This document shows positions 46,055 through 56,929 of a stretch of DNA of 64,000 bases, one piece after another. This DNA is from Paracentrotus lividus (Eukaryota; Echinodermata; Echinoidea; Camarodonta; Echinidae). The position numbers and the translations under genes were made by a program. Location of the stretch: assembly GCA_940671915.1 (NCBI GenBank), contig CALNVZ010003426.1, forward strand, positions 50,751,489 through 50,815,488, in the 5' to 3' direction. Every line of letters starts with the position of its first letter. Position 1 is the first letter of the stretch. Below the pieces are notes generated by a model. It saw only the letters and a list, made by a program, of their open reading frames with translations. It ran no database searches and was not told where the DNA came from.

Positions 46055-48917
46055 CTATTGAGGCTTGGCTCCTTATAGCTGACAGCCTTGGATCGCCTTC
46101 CCCTCCTCTCAGGTACTTCTGGAACCAACTCTGTATCCCCCTTGGCCATCTTGCTTGGTTTGCCATCAAGGATGTCATCATCATCATCATCATCCGCAGT
46201 CTTTGCTTTCCTCTTGTTGGTCTTCTTAGGCTCTTTATTTTTTTTCCCCTCATCCTCTTTGCTGTGAGGTATTGACTCATCAGGTTGGCTTTCTAATTGA
46301 GGTTTGCTTTTGGATTCGTTCACGGCGTCAACTTTGTCGTCACTTGCAGTAGGTGCATCGTCTGTCCTTGAGGGCTGTTGCGTTTCAATTGTTAATTGTG
46401 TTTGAGGCTCTGCTTCTGTAATGTCAGAGGGCACGTTGTCACCTACACCGACAATGCCATCCTTGTCTTGAAGGTCAGAATCATCAAAGTTACTGAAGAA
46501 CGTCTTTGCAACATCTTCAACAACAAATGTCTTTCGGCTTGTTTGTTTCTGGTTCTTAGCTTTGCTTATCTTGGCTGTGCAAATGTCTGCATTCAGGGTG
46601 CTTTTGCTCACTTTGTCTTTCTTCACTGTTTCAAAGTCACTCATGTCGTCTTTGACAAAGGTCACGTTCAGATCTCCTCTTGATGATTGCCCATTTGTTT
46701 TCAGGATGGTTGTTCTCCTCTGGATTTTCTTGGACGTCTTGGGTTTATCAACTTCTATTAAGATGGATTCCAGATCTTCCAGAATGTCTCCAGTGGTGTT
46801 CAAGGAACTGGAAGAAGTCTTTTGAAGTGGGGATTTGGTCTCTGGGCTTAGATTGCCCAAATCTATGGAACTTGTATCAAGAGCGCTAGCATTAAGGTCA
46901 TTTGCTCTGGCCTGTGCCTTCCGTTCTACTTCAGACTGTCTCTTACTGTCCTCATTTTCGGTTTCTCCAAAGTAGAAGTTTCTCTTTGACAGTTTTCTTT
47001 TGGAGGTCTTGCGATGGTGAGGTCGTATCATGAGATCATTCAGGCTCTCCACTCCATCTTTGAGGCTGCTCTTCCTGGAAGGGACTGATGCACAAATCTT
47101 GCTCTTGCGTTCAGGGTTGGTGACATCGTTGAGGTAAGAGGCATCCAGGTTATTAAGTTCCTCAAGTAGAGCCTTCTCCGAGAGCCTCACCTTTTGCTCT
47201 TTAATCCCTGGAGTAACAACGGACTTGGATTTGCGAGATTTCCTCTTTATCTTGCTTTGTTTCTCCTCCCCTTCAATCTTCCTCTCTTTGAGATGAGCAT
47301 CGGATTCTTGGTCAGCAAATGGTTCTTCTAACTCATTGCTATAATCAGTTGTGTGGGATGGTTTTTCCAGCCCATCTCCTGAACCTCGTCTGCCAGAAGT
47401 CGCTTGACAAACCTTGGTGTCTTTCTCCACATCCTCATGGGGTTTAGACTCGGCTGTGGTCCGGGGTTTGGTGAGCAGACGTGATGGGGTAGGATGTGAG
47501 AAACTATCCCCTATAGATAAATCAAAGACAGATGCCTGTTGGACATCCTTCTCATCAGTTCGCTTCAGGGAATCTTTGTTGATACCCTTCCGTGATTGAG
47601 CCTTGTGTACACTCTTTTTTAGCTTTGAAGTCTTTGACTTCTTCTTCACCAATACTGGCAATCTGCTTGTTGGCTTTTCCTTACAGGGAATGGCTGATAC
47701 ATCTTCCTTCTGATTCAGATCTCTATCACCAGAGGAGGAATCATTCTGAGATGTCTTACACCTGCCTATGCCCCCATCAACATTATTCTTGTGGCTTTTT
47801 GTTTTGGGATCAGCATCTTCACCGACAGATATATGCCCGATGGTTGCAGAGGTCAACTCCATATCCACGATCCTATAATCAGAATTCTCTGCACTGTTAT
47901 CAACCTTAACTCTCTCAGTATTGTCAGGAACGGTATCAAGTTTTTGTTCACATGCATCATCCAGTGAGTCCGCAGCTGAGCCATGGTGATGAGTTACCGT
48001 CAAATCCTTATCAACACTTTCATGTGCTTCACAAGCCTCTTTGCTGATGATCTTCTTAACCTTTTTGTCTTTACTCTTCTTGGTTTTCTTGATCCTCCTC
48101 TCATCAGATCTGTCCGTGTTACTCTCTTGTTGAAGCTCAACCACTGCCTCTCTTCCATGATTTTCCTGTTCGCTCGGGTTGCCTACTTTGGACCTAACAG
48201 CTTCCTCCTCCTCATCATCATCATCAAGGATTTCAATCTCCTGCAAGTCTGTATCCAAAGTCTTTGAATCATTGCCTTCCTTCAAAAACGTTCCCCTTCT
48301 ACGAGAGAGTCTACCGCTTCTCTTTGAAGAACGTCTGCGATCCGAACTTGTTGTTTCCAACTCTTCATGCTCCAGGGCAAGTTCCATCCCCTCGTCATTC
48401 TCGGGGATTTCTTCTTTTTCATTGTGATCCTGTTCAGGGATGTCATCGTCATCATCGGGGTAAACATAGGTGATTCTTTTCTTCGAAAGCCGGCCACTCC
48501 TCCTCTTTCCAACTTTACTCCGACTTCCATCATCAACCTGCATTCCATCTTCCTTACTCAAGCAAGAGATATCATCCTCTTCCATTTCTCCATCATGTTC
48601 CGATGCTTCTGCCTCTTTCCTCAAGGAAGGTCTTCCGCTTCTTTTCTTTGTAGTACGTCTGTTGTGGTTCTCTTCCAAACTTCTGAACTCATGCATGGTC
48701 ATGTCATCCGGAACACGTTCATCTTCATCTATGCAGATCGATGCTCGTCTCTCAACACTGACCGCTGTTTCCTCTACCACTGTCCGGATGCTCTTCGCAG
48801 ATTTTTCAATCTCTGTTGCAACAGCAGCGATAGTCGCAGCATCCAGGAGGGATGACGTTCTCCTGGAGAGTTTCTGACTCCCGGCAGAAATGTTCCTTGT
48901 GTCCCTCCGACTTCTCT
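46055..48917 (-). CDS. SGO1: Shugoshin, large central and C-terminal exon
   Basis: Shugoshin protects centromeric cohesin from early removal by bringing PP2A to the pericentromere. This 2863-base exon encodes about residues 252-1206. It enters in phase 1 after 'tttcttttgcag' and leaves in phase 2 at GTAATA. The SGO motif near its end (RRGRRSKAVSYKEPSLN) binds phosphorylated histone H2A in the family. The rest is acidic and Lys/Ser-rich, probably disordered, with three copies of K-R-S-G-R-(L/P)-S near residues 340, 390 and 455, a poly-Asp run near 1165, and RNFYFGETENE near residue 895, which might be an aromatic cohesin-binding site. The predicted whole protein of about 1213 residues is near vertebrate SGO2 length and twice SGO1. 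One copy in an invertebrate would serve both roles, so the symbol is approximate. Confidence 0.88.
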
Positions 48918-49199
48918 CTGCAAAAGAAAGGTGATAAAGACAAAGAAAAAAAATGAGTGATGTAAATATTCTTTTTGATATGGCAGCAAGGATTTGTTCA
49001 CTTGGTGTTCTGAATAGGTCAGGGATGGGATGATATTAACATTTTATACATGTCTAGCTAAAACAGGATAGGTCGGATATATGTACACATAAATCAAATA
49101 CAAAGGTTTACTTCAATGGCCTGTTGTGACCAAAAAAGAAAAAATAATAATTCCTTATAACAATGAGAACTGAAAAACTAAACTTCTATAGAACTTTAC

Positions 49200-49387
49200 C
49201 TTTTCCTTGTAGAGGGATTTTATCAGACATAAACATGAGTGGAACGTCGATATCAGGTAAATCGTCAATATCCTCTGTGTCAAGGTTGTTCTCAGTTGGT
49301 AGTTGATTTGCACTCTGGGCTTTGTTGGTGGTAATCCTGCGAGGAATAGCACCCAAGTTCTTCATGGAGTTTTCAGAAGGCACACAA
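49200..49387 (-). CDS. SGO1: Shugoshin exon 5
   Basis: Encodes about residues 190-251, CVPSENSMKNLGAIPRR to PLQGKGK. The acceptor is 'attactctttag' and the donor GTAAAG, phase 2 in and phase 1 out, matching both neighbours. The Asp/Glu-rich LDTEDIDDLPDIDVP is likely a flexible linker. No domain was recognised. Confidence 0.75.
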
Positions 49388-50057
49388 CTAAAGAGTAATT
49401 GAAAAGAAAATTCAAATCATATTGAATCTCAGTCTCAAAGTGTATGAAGTAAAAAAATAAAAAAAATAGGTGTGTACCTTTTATTATAGCACAATGCATC
49501 GGTATACCATATTTTTTCTTGAATAAGCAATTAAAGTGTTTTATTCTATCAATACTGCACTACAAACCATATTGCAGTTGAAAAAACAGTTGAAGAACAG
49601 TTAACAAATCATTAATCCACATGTAGATACACCATGCCTTGAGTTTGAAAAGTCATCCAATTTTTCTTTAATTTTGAAGAGTTCTGCTAAAAACAATGTA
49701 AGATTGTTCAACTAATTTGGGCTTAAGGGTGAACAATTCCCAGTAAGGATCTTACAAATGTTTTACTATTAAAGCACAGATACAAGAAGATTGTTTTAGA
49801 CTTGTTTTAAAATGAAGCAATTATAAAGGTCCTCTTTTCAAACATGATTCAAGCATGTGTTCAGTGTAATCAGATTTTGTAATAAGATGGTATTTAAAAT
49901 ACTCAAAATTTTATCATCTGAAACAACTTAGGTGAAATAGAAATTCTATTTTTCCAATTGATCGTGGGTCCAACAGCCACTGCTGAGACCAAATGGACAT
50001 TAGTCAAAGTTGGTGTAGACCAAATGGCAATTTACCAAGTGAATAACTACAACTTAC

Positions 50058-50257
50058 CCTCCTTCATGTTGGGGTTCTGAATCTGAGGGGTCATCTGAGG
50101 TGAGAGAGGAGGATGTCCTGAAGACAAGTCCAAGACTTCTATCTTTGGTGTGACGTGGGATGACACACATGTCCATAGCTTCACCAAGCAGACCTACCGT
50201 CTCCATCAAACTACTCGTCACTTTCCTCAGTGTGTCATGCACTCCCTTGATTTGATT
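50058..50257 (-). CDS. SGO1: Shugoshin exon 4
   Basis: Encodes about residues 123-189, from NQIKGVHDTLRKVTSSL to DSEPQHEGG. The acceptor is 'ttcatcctatag' and the donor GTAAGT, phase 0 in and 2 out. The start continues the amphipathic helix of the coiled coil (heptad-like L/V spacing). Afterwards it becomes Ser-rich with TSDDPSDSE, which resembles acidic kinase sites. Confidence 0.75.
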
Positions 50258-50320
50258 CTATAGGATGAATACACAGATGGAAAGAAACAGAGAGACAGAT
50301 CGTGAGAGAGGAAAATATAT

Positions 50321-50630
50321 TGGCCCGTAATCACAAAGGTGTCCTAAAGTTAAGCCTAGCTGGAATCTGTATTTTAACTACGAGCAGCAAAATATGACAC
50401 AAACTGTCAATGTTGTAATACACATTTACTGGGTTATGGAATCATATTTTAATAGTTAGGGAATTTTTTTTTACTTATCATTTCCAAGGACTTTTTAAGA
50501 GTTTCAGGACCAAACAATTCTGATAAATCGAACATCTACTGTTCCAGATTGTGTCACATTTTGCTACCCATAATTAAACCACATATTTAAGCTAGGCCTA
50601 ACTTCAGAACACGTTTGAGAATATGGGCCA
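50321..50630. mobile_element. Inverted-repeat element in shugoshin intron 3
   Basis: The ends 'tggcccgtaatcacaaaggt' and 'acgtttgagaatatgggcca' are imperfect inverted repeats, with complementary arms of about 90 bases ('aagttaagcctagct' against 'agctaggcctaactt'). It may be a distant relative of the TGGCCCGAATTC family. Confidence 0.6.
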
Positions 50631-51599
50631 TTGTGTTTTACATATACATTGTATAACAACAGTGACCTGTAACATAAAGAATCAATTGCAACTTTGAAAC
50701 AACCATTCTGATAGGTTGACATTGAGATTTTTATGCAGGAAGAACAATATTGATTGTTTATGATTGTAAGCCTGTATTACAGGGCACAGATAAGTTTTCT
50801 AAAATGATTTTTTTTTTTTTTTTTCACACTACATGTTGTCATATTCAAACGTGAGTGACACAACATTGGGACTGATAGAAGGGCGCATATCTTTGCACTT
50901 GTAGGTTATGATTGGATCATGACTGCCATATTACGTATAATGTTGGAGTGGCATGTGTCATTACCAGTTGGATTTGAATTTTACAATTGGTCCTGGAAAT
51001 TATGATTAAAAAACAGTGCGTGAGTGACACGACAGAAAAAAAGACATGGGTTTCTGACCATCATTGGTTATGGTTGGATTTGTGCTCAGGTAGATCTCTA
51101 AGGGTACCATAGGTGCTGGTATATGTGTATGAATAGTGTACCTCTCCGACATTTATTATGTTTATCAATCATTCCCTCTCTGTGGAAAATGGTCCACTTC
51201 TTTGTGTCGTGAGTGACACGACATCCAAAATGTGAGTGACACGACCAGTGCCTTAAATTCAACATTTCAAGTGAATAACTAAATCCAAATAACCTGTATT
51301 TATATGCCATGTTAGAGTAGTCCATGAAAATTACTTTAAGCAAAAAAAATCTTACAAAAGGGATTAGTTATAAGAATAAGAGGCATTTAAAGCACCATAG
51401 TCCCATACGTGCAAATTCCTGTTTGCTCAATTATTCAGCGTAAGAAAACTGGATCACATAGTTTTAGAACTTAAGTAATTGTTGGTATTGTAAAGAAGCC
51501 TTTGTGTTGATTTCAGATCCTAATTTGCATTTTCAAAGGCACAGCGCCACATTGAAATTTCAGCTAAATGTCCCACTTAGTCTGAATATGACCTTGTGT

Positions 51600-52854
51600 A
51601 GGCATCAGGCAATCGATTGATCGATGTCATACAGGTCATGTCTGACCCTTTGTGACCCTGTTGATGATGCTTTCCCAAATGGCTCTGTCTTGTGCCAGGC
51701 GATGAGCTGCAACTAGGGAGAGGCCTGTTAATTGTTTTATGCCATCTGTCCATCTCAGTTTCTGTCTGCCTTGTCTCTGACTACCTTCAATGCAACCTTG
51801 CATAATTATTTTTTCAATGTTATCATCCTGTCGTCTGCATATATGGCCAAATATTGCAATTTGCTACGATCTATCTTATTAACCACCGTAGGTTTTTGCC
51901 CAATTTGGTTAAGTACGTATTCATTTGTCTTATGCTCCGTCTAGGATATTCTCAGCATCCTCCGCCAACACCACATCTCAAACGCTAATATTTTCTTCCT
52001 ATCAGCCATTCCCACCGACCATGTCTCACATCCATACAATGCAATTGGGAAAACAAGCGTTTGCATAATGTATATTTTAGTTTCTTTCGATATCCCTCTA
52101 TCCTTCCATATATCGCTTAAGGTAATACAAGACGATCTCGCCATGGCTAGTCTTCTCTTGATTTCCTGAGAACTTCCTCCTTTGTTGCTTATATATGAGC
52201 CAAGGAAGTTAAAAGATTCAACTTCTTCCACATTTTTTCCATCCACCGTCACCACCTTGTTTGCATCTCCTCCGCAGATCATGACTTTGGTTTTCTTAAC
52301 ATTGAGACGAAGTCCTAACTCCTCGCTGCGTAACTTGACTCTGTCATTGAGATTCTGGAGTTCTGCCGATCTCGCAATGAGTGTTGTATCATCAGCATAC
52401 CTGAGATTGTTTATCTTTCTCCCACCAATAGATACACTACCTGCAGCTCCATCAAGTGCACTTCTCATGATATATTCGGCGTATATGTTGAAAAGGTACG
52501 GTGAAAGAATACAGCCTTGACGAACGCCTTGTCCAATTTCAAACCATTCACTGTCACCACTTTCAGTTCTCACGGTGGCTACTTGGCTGTCATATAGTGA
52601 ACGAATTAATTCAGTTATATGTTTGGAGAATCCCATTTCTGTCATTATTCGCCATAGCTGCTTATGACGCATGCAATCGAAGGCTTTGGAGTAGTCAATG
52701 AAGCAAAGATATAGCGGATGTTGAAACTCCATGCTTTTTTCCATCAGGCAATGCATAAATGCATTTCCGAATATATTAATTTCACAGCTGTCAGGACCAA
52801 GAAAATCATAGACAAGTACACATGTACATTGCAATCTAGTTTAAAGCTTCCCTT
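51600..52854 (-). pseudogene. 5'-truncated LINE reverse transcriptase in shugoshin intron 3
   Basis: The open frame 51941-52834 is the C-terminal half of a non-LTR reverse transcriptase. It reads LCFIDYSKAFDCMRHKQLW, GVRQGCILSPYLFNIYAEYI, the catalytic LRYADDTTLIARS, LNVKKTKVMICGG, and the thumb-region YGCETWS and FEMWCWRRMLRIS. Downstream, after a frameshift, SKLQYLAIYADD and RWTDGIKQLTGLSL complete the family tail at about 51650-51870. The endonuclease and the start are missing. Direction is the same as the host gene. It is inactive and shares features with RTE/L1-like elements, but the clade is not certain. Confidence 0.85.
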
Positions 52855-52960
52855 GAAAATATGGATTGGTTTTTTTTACTAAATTATTAATCTATAGATT
52901 GAGAAAATCAAGAAGCAAGAAGGACATTCATTCTGTGTTCAGGCGTGACTGTATACTTAC

Positions 52961-53136
52961 CCTCTGTTTGGTGTGCTGGTCTTGGAAGCGGTTGACTACC
53001 GACTGCAATAGGTGGCGCTCTCTCTGTAATTCTATCAGATCGTTCTGCGCATGGCGATATTCATTACGAGATACTTCCAGGGATTTTGCCAGGGAGCGGT
53101 TATTTTGGCATAAGGTAGCCTTCAAGACCAGATTTG
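52961..53136 (-). CDS. SGO1: Shugoshin exon 3: PP2A-binding coiled coil
   Basis: Encodes about residues 64-122. The acceptor is 'ttcattcattag' and the donor GTAAGT, phase 1 in and 0 out. The helix LKATLCQNNRSLAKSLEVSR followed by AQNDLIELQRERHLLQSVVN matches the homodimer coiled coil of shugoshins. Asn75-Asn76 align with human Asn60-Asn61, where Asn61 is needed to bind PP2A. This exon gives the most diagnostic N-terminal evidence for the gene. Confidence 0.85.
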
Positions 53137-53695
53137 CTAATGAATGAAAAGAAACAAGTTTAATTTTTATCAATGTTGATAATTTGTTAAGTGATCTAAA
53201 AGATTTGCAATGCTGAAATCTTGATTAACATTCTCTCAGATCCTTTTATAAATCAAATTATCATCTATGGAACACGAAGATGATGTCACAATTGACTTTC
53301 AATAAGTACAAATGTATTTGATTAAAAATAAACATTAAGAGCATCCCAACAAAAATAATGAGAAAAAAAAAACATGCAGAACCAAGAAAGGATGTTCAAC
53401 GTTTTGAGCGAGCGTACTCGAGGTACAGTATAATTATTGCACCTTCATCATGCATCTGTCAAATGATTTTAGCTAGAAATTTATCAATGAAATCAAGACA
53501 TTCCATACAATTTTGAGGCGATGTTCGGCATGGACACTCAGCTGTATCCCAAACATGTGTAGTTTCATTATTTTTATAATCCGTAAAGGTAATTTTACAG
53601 AAAAAACAAAAACAACAATATATGAACTCAAACTCTCGTCAATTAAAACTTGATAAGAGGTGTCTGCATGTTTGAACTACATGTAATGTACTAAC

Positions 53696-53831
53696 CATTC
53701 TTGTATTTTAAACGCGACCTTGATAGACTTAGATCGGCTTGGATCCTTTTCCGTCGCTTTTCCTTCATCTTGGATCGGATATCTTCAACACTCTTCTCCA
53801 GGGCATCTTCGGTTTCCACATCCATTTTTTC
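53696..53831 (-). CDS. SGO1: Shugoshin exon 2: basic N-terminal helix
   Basis: Encodes about residues 19-63, EKMDVETEDALEKSVEDI to RSRLKYKN. It resembles the human N-terminus (SLEDIKKRMKEK) through SVEDIRSKMKEKRRKR. The acceptor 'ctctgttgaaaag' is weak but keeps the frame with exon 1. If exon 1 is not used, translation could begin at the Met at 53825. The donor is GTTAGT, phase 1 out. Confidence 0.75.
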
Positions 53832-54341
53832 CTTTTCAACAGAGAAAATAATTACAATGATTTGTTCGCATAATTTAGATAAAATTGTACAAAAACAACA
53901 TATTAGTAATAGAGTGAAACATAATGACTTTGTAATCTTGTGTATCAATAGTATAAACCCTGTTAGGCCCATACTATGAACCGGAGGTTAAGTTTGCACT
54001 TGAGGTTCCTATTGTCTCGATCCTATTGTCCGATACCTCTCCCTTACAAATTTAACCTCCTGGTAAGAATATTGCTAGGGTCTAGGAGTACTGCCTATCT
54101 AGACCTAACTATACTCAGACCCGTCACCAACCCAACACTTCGAGACGGGAACTGGTCGTTTTATTCTAGACCTAAACTCTATGCAGGATTTTTTTTTTTT
54201 TTTCTTAATCAAAAAATAAAAAATGAAAGACACAAATGATAAGAGTCTACAAGATGTTAATGGTACACTGTAGTGAGCACACACACACACAAGAATTAAG
54301 GCCAAAAATTTCAGATTTATCATTTGAGCCACTGACCAATA

Positions 54342-54550
54342 GGATGGGGGGTCCGTTGCGTTTTCCGGACACTTAAGCAGATAAAAACGTCATCATTTAC
54401 TCTGGATTTTCTCAAAATTTGTGCTGTTTTTTTTAATATTTGTGCTTTGTTATGTTAGTCCGATATTTCTTTTGATTGATTATTGAAATTTGATCACAAT
54501 TCTTAAAATTGCAGTCTTTGTCCGGACAAACAACCCATCCGGATACACAA
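54342..54550. mobile_element. Short interspersed element, second copy
   Basis: Matches the reverse complement of 16893-17126 through 'aagcagataaaa', 'ttttctcaaaatttgtg', 'tttgctttgttat'-like and 'tgtccgga' blocks, and begins after a TA. It lies in shugoshin intron 1. Confidence 0.6.
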
Positions 54551-55676
54551 ATCTCAAAGACTCAATTCTCATTAAAGTAATCTAGACCTAACTTAGATTC
54601 TAAACATCTTTTAGATCTATTCTGAGCACTCATGATACGATATCAATACTTTAGTATTGACCTCGTGGACTAAACTGCCATATTTTGGGGGAAATTTTGC
54701 AACCTTGTCAATATTGTTTTATCTGAGGTTTTTGCAATAACTTTCAGCTCCAAATTAAGTAGTAGCATATGTCTATGTCATTATAAGACACAGTGAATAG
54801 GTTTTGGATAAATTTCAAATCAAAATCATGAAAAAAAAATTAAAACATCACTTATTTTTTTGCCCTTTCCCGCCCAAAAACGTGCGGGGAAATTTTCAGA
54901 AGGTAGACTTTAAAAAATAATATTTCAGCCAAGAAGAAAGAAAGAAAACTCAAAACATCAGGGATAATGAAAGGAACATCCAACCACTCAGTTATTGAAG
55001 AAAGATAAGTGAAAATGTTATTTTAAAAAGTGAAAAATTAAGTTTGTTTTCTGAAAGTTTTCTTACTGAACCCAGATTGGTTCAGTGTGATTCTGAGTAT
55101 TCATTCATACTTTACTTCAACATACACAACGTGCATAAAGCCATAATAATGATCGACATTACATGAAAACAATCTTCTTTTTTTTCTTCTTCTTCTTCAT
55201 TATTTTCATTTTTTCTTTTTTCTTTTTTTTTACAAAAAATTTGACCAACCATTGTCAGTCACAAGAGTAAAGACACAATCAATCATGTCTTCATTGCCAT
55301 TGGCATTTCACGGCCATAAATTTAAATGTTGTTGCATTTTTAATGGGCATCAATCCTTTTTCGCTACGCAAGTTTTATCAATTTATATATTAAATGCAAG
55401 CATTCAACGTCTTTACTCGACACAAGTTGGTCAATCACGTTCTGATTTAAAAAAAAAAAAAAAAAAGGTAACAAGAAATTCAGTATGTGGGACACGGGGT
55501 ATAACTCGTTGGCGTTGCTAACATACAGTTAACGTTAGATCCTCTCAACGAATCTGAGTTTTAAACCTAATTTTATCCAATATGGTGGGAAAGCCGTTAT
55601 AGCAATATCAATTTATGTGCAAATGATACCCTCAAACGTTAAAAACGCTACTTACTAGAATGTTTATAATACTTAC

Positions 55677-55730
55677 ATTTATCGAATGTTTATGTTTACT
55701 TCGAGACAGAGAATCCGAATTTGACGCCAT
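55677..55730 (-). CDS. SGO1: Shugoshin exon 1 with start codon
   Basis: ATG at 55728-55730 in the context AAAATGGCG, then MASNSDSLSRSKHKHSIN, followed by a perfect donor GTAAGT. Its 18 codons end in phase 0, and joined to exon 2 the frame is open. The short, Ser- and basic-rich extension has no family domain. I chose this start over the Met in exon 2 because of the strong donor, the Kozak-like context and the promoter motifs just upstream. Confidence 0.65.
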
Positions 55731-55813
55731 TTTGAATTTACCGCTGTATACTTTTTAACGGGCTCTGATTGGTCAAATGGACGTTGACCAGCTGGGGGGA
55801 AAATGGGCGTGGC
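55731..55813 (-). promoter_or_regulatory. Shugoshin promoter: CHR-like and CCAAT boxes
   Basis: TTTGAA at 55731-55736 (+ strand) is a CHR sequence lying next to the start codon. ATTGG at 55768-55772 is a CCAAT box on the gene strand, about 35 bases away. GGGCGTGGC at 55805 resembles an Sp/KLF site. CCAAT plus CHR at this spacing is the pattern of G2/M genes controlled by NF-Y and MuvB in animals. It is read from sequence, without expression data. Confidence 0.5.
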
Positions 55814-56636
55814 TTTGGCAAGAAAAGCCATTTTAAACTTTTTCAAACTTTACTATGTGCATAAGGTTAAAGCAAGGGGGAAAATCCCATGAAATCATTA
55901 AAATAAGGGTCTTTCAGCACCCATTCCCTACCTATTTTCAAATATAGGGGTAGATTTCAATACTTTGAGGAAACAAATCCTGAGATAGGGTCCACAAACC
56001 CGAAAAGGCGGGGTAATTTTGCTGGCTCCCACTTCAAAATCCTGAAATAGGGAGGTAATTTTGATGCAGCATCCATTCAGGGGGGGGGGGTTGATGGGAC
56101 TTCAGCCCCCACTTTTTTTTCAGCAAACGTGTACATAATGCAAAATAACCGTAAATTTGTGATTTTTAGCCACACTAGGGATCCAGGCTAAAATTAGATG
56201 GTTTGAAAGGTACATGTAATATAAACAAGTACAACATTTTTAGATTAAATGTCATTAAAATCGGATAAAAAATAACGAAGTTATACATTTTCCCCCTGTA
56301 TAACAGAACTTCTGTGTATACATATTCAATGAACTAGCTGATGCTGTCATTGACCTAATATTTTTTTTTTTTTTTTTTTTTTTTTGTATCTTATTATATG
56401 ATATTTTCATGCATTGTGATAACAAGTCTGTCCTTATTGTATTGACATAAGCTATATCAACGTTGATTCAAAGGCTATAGGCTTTTGGCCATAAAGAAGG
56501 TCATCAATATTTTATTATCGGTCATAGGGGTAAGGTTCAATTGGTCAAACGGGTCGATCGTCAGTTCCCACCCCCCCCCCTCCCCCCCCCTTTTTTGGGG
56601 GGGGGCTGGGTGGCCGGGGTCCGCTCGGCGCCCTGG

Positions 56637-56915
56637 AAATTGGCATCATCGGCTTCAAAATGGCCGATCTTATGGACAACTCTCCATTCATTTTGTACAC
56701 ATTTTCAGATTTTCCCCATTTTCTTTCAAAATTTGTCTTTTTACTTCTGAGCTCAAAATATGTCATGGGAAAATATAAGTCACACAACATAATGTTGAGC
56801 TCGAAGGAGGTAAGATATATTTCGAAAGAAAATGGGGAAAATCTGAAAATTTGTGTACAAATGAATTGGAGAGTTGTCCATGAGATCGGCCATTTTGAAG
56901 CCCATGATGCCAATT
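56637..56915. repeat. Long inverted repeat with 90-base arms
   Basis: 'attggcatcatcggcttcaa' to about 56728 pairs with the stretch ending 'gcccatgatgccaat' at 56826-56915. The arms include 'tggccgatcttatggacaac' and its complement. The loop is about 95 bases. It is preceded by a C/G homopolymer (56569-56607). It is likely the core of a foldback element. Confidence 0.75.
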
Positions 56916-56929
56916 TGAGGGTCCCCATA

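Noticed and set aside
46396-48877. Several + strand frames opposite the shugoshin exon
   Set aside because: They are shadows of the long - strand coding exon, caused by its codon bias.
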